Shown here piece after piece: positions 1 through 12,400 of a stretch of DNA of 64,000 nt. The notes beneath the pieces are model-generated. The model was not told the DNA's origin, did not search any database, and was given only the letters and a program-made list of their open reading frames with translations. Numbering within the stretch: the stretch's first letter is position 1; each line of letters starts with the position of its first letter. The position numbers and the translations under genes were made by a program. This DNA is from Stercorarius parasiticus (Eukaryota; Chordata; Aves; Charadriiformes; Stercorariidae): contig VWZL01000174.1 in the NCBI GenBank assembly GCA_013396915.1, positions 1-64,000 of the forward strand, in the 5' to 3' direction.

Positions 1-22
1 CCCTATGATTCTATGATTCTTT
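1..22 (+). mobile_element. CR1 LINE 3' tail, cut by window edge
   Basis: The window opens with tandem ATTCTATG-type octamers, the 3' terminus of CR1 retrotransposons in birds and other sauropsids. Only the tail is present; the body would lie to the left. The same octamers end the longer CR1 copy at 9326-9494, which supports the reading. Confidence 0.6.
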
Positions 23-3000
23 GTAGGCATGGTTTTGTCTCCGGGGAGCAGAGGGTTGGAGTTTGGAAGTTCAGCTGGCATCAAGCTCCCCGAGGTGCCT
101 GGGAGCTTTACTTGTACAGCAGAAATTTCCAGAAGCCTGCTCATGTCCCGAGACACCAGGTGCTGTACTGACATAGGTAAAGGACTGAGCTTCTGAGTGC
201 TGATGTGGCTCATGCCTGCACTCATGGTGAGAAAATTAAGACAATACAGTAAGGCTGAAAAAGGATGATTTTTGTGAATCCCCCTGCTTTAGGGCTCTGG
301 TTGCCCTTACACAGTTACAGAGACCCAGAAATGCAAACTCTGGCTCTCATGTGTCCTGAGAACTCAAAATGGGTGGTGGCCTCTTTCCCTCACTGTAACA
401 TTTCTTTTCTCTCTCAGTCCCAAGGGCATTTTGTTTTTGCTGTACGTTCCTCATCAATCCTAAGTGACTCTCCCTAAGATCTTTTCTCCATCTTCTCTGC
501 CCTCCTCATTTCCCTTGCTTGGCCTACACTTTTGGTTTCTTTCCTCCTGGTATCTCATGTACCTCTCTCCCTGCCTGTCCCCTCACAGTCCTGACCACGC
601 AGACTGTCTCTTCCCCTCCTATGGCCACCACATTTGTCCTCTTCTTTCTCAAATTCTCTCTTTCTTAAATCTTCCCTGCTACTTTATAGCTGGCTCCTCG
701 TGGCTTTCAAGTACTTCTGTCCCTACTCTCTGTCTGTGAAAGAAGAACAAATAGACTAAACAAGAGGTTTGCCAGGTCTTTGCTGTGCTCTTGATAAATT
801 CAGTGGTTCTGTAGCTTCTCGTTCTTCTGACAGCGCAGGCAGGGAGCCCAGCATCCCCCTCCCACGCGATGAGCTCACAGGGAGCTGTCACAGTTTATTC
901 TAAGAAATCAGCTAATGTACAGTACTCAGCAGAGGCACCCCTCCCCTGGGAGGATCAGCAGAATTAGGATGTGCTGCAAGTTATCTTGGGGATTACACAA
1001 TCTTATCACCTCCTCCAGGGCGCCGCGAGCACCGTGTGCTCTGAGTCACACTTCCCCCTGCCATGCAGTACAGGTTTCCTGACTCACTTCCTCCCAGGAC
1101 TTCTGTTTCCTTAGGTCTTTGCACCGACATCACAAGTCAAAAAATATGACAGACAGGGAAGTCGAGGCAGCCATGGCCTCCAAGCCACGGTGGCACCTGC
1201 CCTGTGCTCTTTGTCCTGACTTTGGGTGGGAAGCCAGTGCTGCTCAGGTGGCCACACACAATAGAGCCACTCACTGCTCAGTGCTCGAGTCTTATTTGGC
1301 TTGCTGAGACAGCTAGGAAGTAGCTGAACATTTTCAATTATGCAGCTGGTTTGTATTTTTTAACTCGGAAACACCCCATCATGTATCTACAAATGAAACA
1401 CATGCAAGTGATCACCTTCCTGTGACAGGCAGCTTGTTCCTCTGTCATCTGAGTCTGGAATGGAGAGACAGGGAAGGAGCTGGGAGTGGGCAGAGCTGCT
1501 GTGGCACAAATCCTGCCCCAGAAGCCAGCTAGTTGCTAAAAGCAGATCTTCTTGGCAATGGTGGTGGGCTTGCCTTGCTGCTGGCTCTCTGAGAGCTGTG
1601 ACCAGCCTCAACTATCCCCAGCATCAGAGGGATGCTCTGGGAGTTGTTAGCTCTCTACATCCTTACTGGTTTTCTTCAAGCCTCTAGCTCTGGATTCATA
1701 ATTCTCTCTTGTGATGAGATAGTCTATGATTTTCTTCTTTTTTTTTTTTCCTAAAGAAAAAAAAAGATTCTGAGCCCTTGTTGTGACAGAGCTTGGAAAA
1801 TGTGACTCTCTAAAGGGTCAACTGTGTGAAGGCCAATAACCAGCCACATGCAGCCATTCCACTCTGACACCCCTACTACCAGCATTTCAGTCTCTTGATT
1901 TCTTGAGACGTGACTCCTGGATTCAGAGCGCTTGGAATAAGCCTCGTGTCGCTCGCTCACCTACTTCGGTGGAGTGGGAGGGGAGTGCTGCATTACTGGA
2001 ATAGCTGTCTCTTCAATACCTGGAAATAGTCTTTCTCTCTGTATCACAGCTTAGTTTTAGAGTGCGCCGTGTGACATAAATTAAGCTGCTAGTCATCCCC
2101 AGGGCTCAATTTTTTCAAGCCTTTATATTAGAGAAAGGATCTGTATGAGGCCTAAAAGATCCAGCTTATCTCCACAGTGACCTGACTGGCAGTGTGCCTT
2201 TCCAGGACACGATGATAGAAAGTCAGAGCCTGGTTTGGTGTAGCACTCCCATGCAGAGCTCTAGATCAGGCTGTAGCAGCTGGCGGACTTCCTGACGTCT
2301 GCCCCTGATACCACCCGTGTGCGCTTTTAAGTCAGTAGTATAATGTCATCCTACTGACCAGCTAGCTTGCGTCTCCCCGCTGTTAGAGAACAAGTGAAAA
2401 TGAACAGGCCTCTCCATTTTGTTTAGTGTGACTTCTCTGAAAACACTAGAAGAAGCTTAAAAGAGAGTAAATGTGACACCTGGTTCCTATGTTTATTTGT
2501 GTGCTTGTAGTTTGGCTGAAAGACAGGAGAGGGAAGTGTGACCGTATGAGACTCCACGTGGGACTCCTTCCTCTGACCCAGGATGCATGTTGTTGAATGA
2601 GAATTTACTCACACTAGTTAGTGAATAAGTTGTGCCAGGGAACTGGATGTGGGTTAGTTCTTTGGGAAGTTTGGTTTTCTGTAGAGGTCAGTAGGATGGT
2701 ATGGGATGACCAGGCTCCGTTGAGATGCAGGCAACTTGCGTTCTGCCTTGCAAATTAACACTTTACAAGGGATGAAACACTTTGACCTAGGTTGAGCATA
2801 TAGTTTTCAGTTACTCTGACAGCAGAGATGATAGAAAAGTCTTTTTTCTTCTTTCTTTTCTTTCCTTTCCTTTTTATTTTTTTTCTTCGCTAGCAGGAGC
2901 ATACACTGCTCATCTTGCTAACTACTAATAGCCTGGGAATGCTGCGTCCCAGCAGTGATGGCCCTTTGCCTTAGCCAGATGATAATAGTCATGTTTTTCC

Positions 3001-6000
3001 ACTCACAGGTATACAAAGCCAGCAACAGTACTCATGCAAGAATCACAAAGCCAAGTACTAGTTTGAGAGTCTTACAAGAAGGAAAGATACCAAAGGTTTC
3101 CCAACTTTAAGCTTTCAGAAGGGGAAAAAAAGGAGAGCCTGCAGCACACCTATGTTTGGAGAACGGGAGTAAGAGCACTGGGTGCTGCTTTGGGTGGAGG
3201 GAGATGGTTTGGGGAGTCTCAGCAGCAGGGGAATAGGAGGGCCCTGTTGTGGAATATCGCAGCGAATGTCAGGTTTATTGCTGTCGATAGGAGGGACTAC
3301 AAATGTGGTCAGATCTTAACTCTGAGCACGTGAGAAGACTGGCATCTTCTCTCGGAAATTTGTAGCAGCTGATTACCATGCCCATTTTTGTGTGTATTAT
3401 GTGACTGCTTTTTCCATTTGTTTTTGCCCACTGTTTATTGACCTACAATCTTTGGCCTTTAAACAAAAAAGCTATAGGATATAGTAGACTGTCGCATTTC
3501 TATTAGCAATGTCATAAACTTGCTGTGACTGCTATAACTGTATCTTAAAAGGCCTCTTTAGCAGGAGAAGCCTGTTATAACACAGCTAGTTCTTCCCCTA
3601 TACTCCCACAGGGTAGCTTGTGTTTTGGGGCAGGCAGTCAGGTGGATACGAAGGGCAAGGAATGGCTTGTGTGTGCCCGAGTCATCGTGACCAGCGGAGG
3701 AGAGGCTCCTCTGCTAACTTTGGAAGACAACCAGTTTGGCTGTCCCAAGTTCAGAGACGTGGAAGGATTTCGTAATAGCCTGGTCTCATTCTTTCTTCCC
3801 CTTCTGATATCCCTGAGTACTATCCTGGAACACTGGGAATTTATCCCCTGTCTCTGTGAGGATTTTCTACGAATTTATCTGGTAGTTAGAGAAGTAGTTT
3901 TACAGGCTTGTCGTATGCTTATGGAAAGCGTCCTTGCTTGGCAGCTCTTGCAATCTAAATAACACAAGATAAAACCACAATAGATAAAACCCAGGGCACG
4001 AATGGAAGGAAAGGTTAGCAAGAGGACAATTTAGATGTAAACCAATTTAGACATACCGAGTTTCATTTTTTTTTTTTTTTCCACTGGAAAGATTGAAATT
4101 AGTAATGTGGGGAGAGGACTTTCCCTGGAGGCTTGCGTTGAGTTTACAAACTGGCCAGAGTAGAGCCCTTTGCCTGGCTGCTTCCATGCCTCGGTCTGCT
4201 AAACCTGCAAAAAGGGGAAAGTCTGCGCAGCAAACAAAAGGCAGCTTTGACGTCAAGACCTGGGACCGTTGCCCTGACACTGGGAGGTGGAGCGCAGAAA
4301 GGAATCCGCAGCTAATAGGCTCTGGACTGGAGTGCACTTTGGCAGAGGGACAGCTACTACCCCTTCTTTCCAGGAATAATATTGTTTATTTCTATCTCAC
4401 TCTCTCTGGCTAAAGTTACCCTGGTCGGGTTTCGCTTCACCTGTCTCTACCATAAAGTCATCAGAGCCCAGGAAAAATCTAATCTGCAGACTCCCCGTTC
4501 TCCATACCCTCTTCCCCGAAGAGCAGCTCTGCATGTTTGTTTTGTTTCTTTGCTTTGACGAGTTCATGACTGCAACTTTCTCGTACTGAAGCTTTTGCTA
4601 GTACCATTTAATAAACACGCATGCAGTTTGCTATGTTTGCGTGTGGCTGCACGCATATGTGTAGATGTTCAAGAAGTATCATTCCCGCCTGCTAAGGAGG
4701 AATGGTCTCTGCCGCTGTGTGTGTACGTAGAATTCCCTGTGTTGACAGCAGCGGATATTTCTGGTTTGCGCAAATGGCTCTGTCCTGTGGATGAAAGCTT
4801 TGTTCTGGGAAGTTTCAAAATGTTGCAACACAATCTGGTAACAACCTGAAGTTCATTGGATTTGTTACACGGTTTTGATTGTCTCTGGATTTGTTAAAAA
4901 AAGGCACTATTTTTACATCAGTTGCAGGTTGCCAGCCTTTCCTGGGCAGACTTTACAAACTGTTGAGTCATGAACTAAACCTGTAGTAAACAGTTCCATA
5001 TTTTCTGTTTTATTCATCTTTCCTATCTCTTGCAGTTCAGGTCAGTGCGTATTTGCCCCCTGTGCACTTACGAACACTCTGCAGCCTTTGCAAGTTTTGG
5101 AGCTGAATTCCAGCCTCTGGATGGGATGGCAAAGGCGCTCTCAGGTGTAGCTGTATTTGGCTGCGTATGAGGCAGGAGGAGATGAAGGGGAATTTTATGA
5201 TCAGCTTTGGAAAGCTTTACTCGGTAAATCAAATGCAAATTTGTCTCAGAATCCTATGAGTTGTAGTCCCCGATCACTTGTTCTTTAGCTTGTCTGCAGG
5301 GAGCAACCTGTAAATAAGCATTCCCAGCACTGCACAAGGCAATGCTGCTGGTCAGACCGTAATAGTTACGGAGTTTTTCAGCAGCTCTTATTTAACCATC
5401 TGAGATTTAAGATCATGAAAGTGCATGCATATGCAAAAAGAGTGGCAATGCAATATGAATGAGAAGCATTGAAAATAGGTCTACAAGACATTAATGGCAT
5501 GAGAGTTTATGGCTCTCTCTGGTTTTGATATTTTTGTGTTAAATTCACCTCTTTAAAATACATGAGTTCATTTTTTCCACTCGCTGTCAGTTACTCCAGA
5601 GTGTCCTTGGTGACATCTGGGTTGTGTTGCTATGTTGGCGGTCATTTGCTTTTCCCTCCCACCTCAAGTTTGAGTGTTAAAATCATGGAGATTATCTATG
5701 TCAAAAAAAGTTGAAACTGAGTGTTCACAGCTCCTCAAATAGGAAGATTTGAAAGGGGTTGTTTTTTCCTCCTAGTTCCTAGTAATAGCCTGTTGCTCTC
5801 ATCTTACAACATGCGCTTGAGGATCTGCAAGTTTTCAGGCTTGGTTCAGAGCTGTCTCTGCTTCTCTCTGTACTTCCCTAATCTGAATTCCTCTCTGTGT
5901 ATGTGTTGTAAGAGTTTCTTTGTGTGTCATTCTACACAGAAGCCAGATCCCAAGAAGCAGTAAAAAGCTTCTTTTTAAAAAATGAGTTTCCTCTTACAAT

Positions 6001-8999
6001 CTCTTGTCCATGCTGTATGATCGTGTGGTTGGCAGATGAGCGATTCTGCTCTTGTCGTGTCTGATTTCCTAGAAGAGCCTGACTGCTGGCTGAAGTGGCG
6101 GCAAGAAAAAGGATGGGAGGGCCTGTCTTGCAAAAAAGCAGTGGCAGATGAATGTTAATGCAGAAGGAGTTCTTGGATCTAGTTTAATTGCCTCAGCCTT
6201 CCTAAGAAAGGGAGGAGAATGAATGCAGCTCTCCAATGCTGCACTGTTCCAGCTGCCTTCTGCCCTTCCAGATAGGCACTACCTCAAGGTTTCCATTGAG
6301 CAACAGAGAAGATGCTCCAATCTGGACCTAAAGCATCTTAAGCCTTTAGATTATACTGTGGTTTCTTGCTCTGTTTTCCACTGGATTTTAATTAGAACTT
6401 ATTATGTTGTTACTTGGAGCCTTTGTCCTCTCTTTAAACTGCACTGTGAGAGGAGAAGGGACCACCCAGATGTTTCGGCAGCGGAGGAAGGCAAGGTGGG
6501 GCGCTTGGAGACACAGGAGAGGACTTGAAAGATGAGCACACTGGCTGGGTGCTTCTGATAAACTGATTGGCAGTGGAGTAATTAGTGCTGGCATACTGCC
6601 ATCACTGAGTATTGATGCAATTTGCTTGGACCGGGCTTTCAAGGTTTTTTGCCCAAGTCCTGGTCCCAGCAACCCCACTAGTGAACTGCAGTTTGTCACA
6701 GCAGAGGGGAAACTGGTGTGATAAATCATATGGCTGCCCAGCTATGATAGTTGTAGCTGGGAGGTGAAAACAGGCCAGTGGACAGTTTCTGAGTATTGAT
6801 AAAGCAAATCCTGGCAATCAAAACCCTGTTTGGAAACCAGCTCTGTGGGAAATGGCTTTGCATTTTATGCTAGCTGGGCAGAAATACTTGCTGGTGATGT
6901 GTATAGAATTAAGCTTTGAAAGGTGAGCCTGTGACACAAGTGGTTTGCTGGAAAAGTGCATCAGTTTTATGTCAGCAGTGGCTGAAGAAGTTAATAGAGA
7001 AATGGGCTGTGTCTGTTTGGGCAGACTTTCAGTTGGTTTCATGCTCAAGCTCTGAAAATGCAGAAGAAAGAGGGAGGGGCATGGAGAACAGCAAGAATGA
7101 TGGGGTTTTTTGTTGTTTTTTTTGAACTATTTTTTTAACCATGCAGTGGTATGAGGTCAGGCAAATGACTGACTGCATTTGCAGTGGCTGTTCCTTTTAG
7201 TTTAGAATGTGATTGTGTGTTTATATTGAAGAAAACAGGGGCAAATAATTGGGGGAAAATAAAGGACATTGGAAGTCCCCTGTGGAAAACAGATAAGCTG
7301 AGGGAATCTGTGAAGTCTAGCAGTCAACTGAGGAGCTACTTTCTTTTAAAAAGAGTGGGAACAATGCAAGGAGTGAAAAGGGTGAAAACGGCAATTGTGA
7401 AAGAAGAGAGTGAATGGAATATGTCCTGAATAAAACAGGGGGAAAGAAAGCAGCAAAAGTGTGTGAATTGGCATGGGTTTTGCATTTGGTTCTGTATTTT
7501 ATTGAATTTCCATGTCACTAGCTAATGTCAGCCTGCTTACTCCTTTCTGTGCTTTACATTGTGTGTAAGTAAGCGTGCGGGAGCTTTTTTGAAAACTGCT
7601 GGGCGTACAGTACAGCCAGGGTCACTTTGACCTCAGTGAATACTCACCACATCTTGCCGTCCTTGGCAGGGCTGTGGAGGGCAGGTCGGGATACGAGCAG
7701 CTCCATCCTCTGTGCTGGCGGCAGATGCTTCTCTGGCTCATCAGCAGTTCAGGGGGTAGTTCCTAAAGCCTGCTGCAGACCTGCTCTCCTCTCCTAGATG
7801 CTTCCTTTCTTACACCTCCATCACATAGGACGAGGTGTAAGAAGCAGGTTCCTGATGTTGTAGCAATAACGAGCAAGTTTAATCACCATCTTGAGGATTA
7901 GGTGGTATTTGTAGTTTGTGCAGTTTGGCCTCGTGGCTGCAGAAAGAGTACGTCCAGAACGAAGAAGTAAGAAAGGAACGTCTTGTTCAGCTAATCAGCC
8001 ATTCTCTGACAAAAGGTGGAAGCTCTGCGGTCCTGTCGTAGGCAAGACAAAGCAGCAACACAATTAAACTTGTGGAGAAGGAATTAGGGGCAACCATTTC
8101 CCAGGCTTGAGTACGGCTGCGTGTGCAAATTGGCAGCAGTGATGGTACAGTCTGTATTAAGACGTCATCGATACACAAAGGAAGGGTTACGTACTCGGTT
8201 TGTGCAGTTTTGCATCACTTGGAGGGTGGAATCACATCTGGCTTGTTTTTCTTATATTTTGCTGATGGGATTCAAAACTTCACTGTTTTGGCTAGTGGAA
8301 TTGGAGTGAAGGATAAAAAATAGCTGGTTTTCTAAATAGAAAGAAGAAAAAAAATGTTTTCTTGGAGTGCTTCCTGCATCTTTCTTCTCTCATATCAGTA
8401 AAATCATATCGGTATCTCTCATAGCAGTAAATTTGCTTTGCCTGAGTGAGAGTTAATTTAGCTGTATTGTCTGTAACTTAATAGCCATTTGAGTTACAGC
8501 AACTGTAACTTAAAAAGCAGATTCTAGACATTTTCCATGTAGCTATAAGCTTATGATAAATGCTATGTATTTATTCCTCATATACTATACATTAATACTT
8601 AATAGGTAGGTTCATTGTAGTAGATCTGAGAAGGCCCAGCTGCCACCTTCTGCAAAAACTGTCCTTAAAGCTGTTGCCAGCTCATTTGATGCTGTTCTCC
8701 TGTCACTTGAAAAAGGATTTCTGCTTACATGATGTTGGTGCAGTCAGAGAGGGTTAAGAACATGATTAACCTTGTCACGTGTCTGCCATCTGGGGAGAAT
8801 TTAGGATCTGTTGTATTGTCATCTCAGTTTTTGAGATGATTACTCAAGGAAGCTGCCTGGAATTTAACAGGAGGAGCTAAATTAGGAAGGAGTGAATATA
8901 ACTCAGTACGTAGGTGGGAGGAGGAAGAGCATCACCTGTCAGCCCCCACCCAAGGCATTCAAAGGCTTGGAGAAACTGTTTGCAACTCATCGCCTAGGG
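23..8999. other. non-coding stretch, no gene recognised
   Basis: Short open frames occur on both strands, the longest about 115 codons (3618-3962), and none resembles a known protein. Visible structure is limited to homopolymer and pyrimidine runs: a T run at about 1739-1750 facing an A run, a pyrimidine tract at about 2840-2885, a T run at about 4067-4081, and T runs near 7105-7135. I see no tRNA, no CpG island and no convincing exon. By synteny this could be intergenic DNA or the intron of a distant gene. Confidence 0.5.
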
Positions 9000-9156
9000 T
9001 ACTGGTTGTCAACACTTTTGACATGAGTAACTCAAAACTTTCCATCAGAAAGTCCTCCTGACAGTAGGCTTCCTCTAATTAGTCATCTTTCATGGATGTC
9101 ATCAGTAATCCGTGGAAAAACCCCAAGTTCTGAGGGCTGCAGCTTGAAAACCACTG
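9000..9156. mobile_element. hAT-Charlie-like miniature DNA transposon (MER5-like)
   Basis: The left end (ACTGGTTGTCAACACTTTT, from 9001) and the right end (AGCTTGAAAACCACTG, to 9156) are degenerate inverted repeats. Both resemble the CAGTGGTTCTCAA terminal repeat of MER5/Charlie-type hAT elements. The length of about 157 bp fits a non-autonomous element. I cannot see a clean 8-bp target duplication, so the copy is old. The family is inferred from the ends only. Confidence 0.5.
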
Positions 9157-9325
9157 GTGTAAGACAGGTGGTGATGATGTCTCTGCTGAAATCAGAGTGT
9201 ATTTCATCATGCCTTTTCTTCTTCCCTTTCTATGTTGGAAAGGGGCTTGGATCTGAGGGAAGTCAGAATCTGCATTTCCATATGGTCACTGTAGTCATTG
9301 TGCTGCTGCTGGGTCAAAGCCAGCG

Positions 9326-9494
9326 CAGGTTTGTCCAGAGAGGTGGTGGAGTCTCTATCTCTGGAGACATTCAAAACCATCTGGATGCATTCCTGTGCAA
9401 CCTGCTCTAAGATGACCCTGCTCTGGCAGGGGGGTTGGACTAGATGATCTCCAGAGGTCCCTTCCAACCCTGTGATTCTATGATTCTATGATTA
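9326..9494 (+). mobile_element. CR1 LINE, 5'-truncated 3' end
   Basis: The sequence follows the CR1 3' end: CCAGAGAGGTGGTGGA near its start, then TCTGGAGACATTCAAAACC, then GGGGGGTTGGACTAGATGAT, CCCTTCCAACC and the terminal ATTCTATG octamers. It is strongly 5'-truncated (about 170 bp), as is usual for CR1 insertions, and includes no coding part. It lies about 170 bp beyond the hAT-like element in the same gene-free stretch. Confidence 0.92.
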
Positions 9495-12400
9495 AGCATC
9501 AGCTCATGTCCTTCCCCATCCGGCATGTTCTGACCTCTGGAAGTATCTCAGGAGTGTGGGATTTTGCTGGTTGTTCTCCTCTTGGGTAGGGAGGGATGGT
9601 TTTCTTTGCAGTTGTTCCTTCTGGAAATGTAAGACTAAGTTGTGGACCAGTCTCAGGCTCCCAGTCCTTGATTTCTGGCTGTTTCCATGGCCCCTACAAA
9701 CAGAAAAAGAACTGTCACCAAATATTCCATGGAGTTTGGGGATGTGGAGAGCAGGACAGACTGCCTTTTGGGCAGCGAGCATGCTTGATGGCCTGTTTTT
9801 ACAAACCACGGCGCAGGGTGTGTAAGTACATGAAGTTCCAGCTTCCATGTTGAGGTTTCCAGATAAAGTAAGCTGATAAGCGATGCCAGCATTTTTTTGG
9901 CTCCCATGGAAAAGGCAGTGTTACACAGGACTTGCTCACTGCAGCTTCTGCCCACCGATTTAAAGTAGTACATGAGCACAGTAGCTCCGGGTATGTGATC
10001 CGTAATAACAGTATTTATTGCTAGAATTCTTCTGCACAGATCAGTGTGAATAATTCCCTGGATATGCCTGGCTTGTCTGTGATCCGTGGCTCGGGAGGAT
10101 CAGCAATGTGTTCTGGGAGCACTGTAAAGTCTAGATCTCGAAATTTTCTTCTTTTTCCTCTTGTGTGTAATAAATAGTTTTTTAAACAGCTGTTAAGAAG
10201 GACGTGGAATGAGACTGAAAGCCTTCTCTCTTCCAAAAGCCCCCCTGTAATATATGTAAATAGCAGTAAATATTTTTCAATGCAGCTGTCACACTTGGTT
10301 TAAGATCTCGAAGGTGAAAGTCCATAGTAAACTTTCTGTGTTACCCAAATATGCTTCTTCGACCTTATGAAAACCAAATAAACACACTGTATTGTAGCCT
10401 TGAGGACAGGCCAGGAAAAACTCTGTAAATGGAGCAATATCATCACCTTTCATTGCAGTGCGGATGATTGAAGGAGAAACGTGTGCTGTCGGAGCAGAGA
10501 AACCCATTTAGTTTATTTACTTTCTTTCAGCTCCTGATTTTCATCCACTGTGTTTTGGGTTTTTCTGGCTGTTACTTTCCAGCCAGGTGCTCAAAGAGCT
10601 TCCTTCTGAAAACCCCAAGTCTGTCTGCAGCTAAATGCTGTGCTGGGAGAAGCCGAACTGTGGGCCAAATTCTTTCTCCATCACCTTGGCAGTTTTCTTG
10701 AAGCAAGAGAAATTGCATGTGATTAGCTAAGACAAGGATTTGGTCCCAGACATGCCTGGCTCACGCTATAGACATCTATTCCCTAGAAATAAATTTTATA
10801 GCTAGATGTGTGATGGGCCGTACACACAGCTGCTTACAGTGCAGTTAGGAGCTGGGGTGGCTCCATGTGAATGCTTGAGAAAGCCATGGTGTAGAAAAGC
10901 CGTTTTCTAAAATGAGCCCATTGTCAGCAGCATGATGACGTGACTGGCCTAGCATGCAGCTCTGGTACACAGCCACCACGCGGGGAGCTGGTGATGGAGA
11001 TCATTCCCAGCATAGATTGCCCGTGTTGGGCTCAACCTAGATCAAACCTCACTTGGTGTGTGGCAAATCTCCTTCTTAGTGCTATCTGTCTGTTACTGCT
11101 GGTGTTTCCTGGTGTAATGTGTGCTGTTGCTTGGAAAGTTTCGGTGTGATACACAGGCCTGGCTGCCACCTCTTGCAGAGTTGTTTTCAAATGCAGGAGC
11201 TGGAATTACTGGAAGCAAACCTGAGGTATGGCAGGAGCAGTGAGGCAGCGCCGGGCAGGGGAGCTGGGGGAGACGTGGGAGCTGCTGCTGCCAGTCCAGC
11301 CAGGCTGCAGCTGGGCTCATCCCTGTGCTTTCCAGGGCTTAAAAATAAGGTAAAAATAATCCTCCTGGGATGCACATGAAAAAGGAGAGGGGAATGTCTG
11401 GAGTGCTGAAGGGTCTGCACAACGTGGCCTCTCTGTCATCCCTCCTCCCTCTCCTCGGCCCTGCTTCTCCCCAGCCTCCCCAGCCCCGGGGGGTGAGCAA
11501 AGGCGTAGCAGTTCTAGGAAGAGCTTGAGCCGAGTCAGCAGCCACCAGTTCTGGGAACCACGTCCGCAGGCCCCGTGGGACGCTTCAGGGAATTCTGGCT
11601 GCCATTCCAAGGATGGCAAAAGAGCTCCTCCAGTGACCGGAGGCTCCCCAGCGGCGAGGGGCAAAAGTTTGGAGTCACACCATGGGACTGGAAGATTACC
11701 AGTGACACAAGGGCCTGGAGATTTATGCCCCGCTCAGAACTGTACTACAGTAATTTGTTTGGCTTCTTGGGGGAGAGGGAGAAATAATTTGCTGCACAGG
11801 AGATACCAGTAGTGACCACAGGAATTTAGAAAAGGGATATGGAGTTAAAAGGTCAAAATTTCCTGCCATCAGTCATCATCTCCTTGGTGGGAGTTGGAGA
11901 GGGTGCCAGAAGCTCAGACAGAGATTTCAAGACCCTGAAGCCTCCCACAACCACATGACCTTGAATAAATAAAACAAGAAGCAGCAAACTGAGGTTGAGC
12001 CTGGCTTGTGCTGCTGTCCCGCACTTTCTTCTCCCCACTGCCATGGCTCCCACCAGTTGTTTGCTTGTTCTGGGTTCAGGGCTGCTGCACGCTCCCTCCT
12101 CCCAAAGCAGGAGATGATGGGAGCTTTCCTCCCAAGCCCTGCAGAGCTTCTAAGGAAAACGCTCAGCATAACACTGACAAATTAATGTTGTTCTTACTGC
12201 TCATTTACAAGATAAAATTATTTCACATGCTGCTGGCAGCCTGGGAGGAGTGAATTTCTCACAGCCCTGGACTTTAAATACATCCTCTACATGTGGTTAC
12301 TGAGTTGGTCTGGATCGGTTTCAAATTAGGAGAGATTTGAAGAGAGGAAATGTTGAAGTTGGATATTGGCTTCCAAGATACTTTTAGAAGTCACGGTAGT

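Noticed and set aside
4248..4255. Perfect CRE palindrome TGACGTCA
   Set aside because: An isolated 8-mer far from any recognised promoter is expected by chance in 64 kb.
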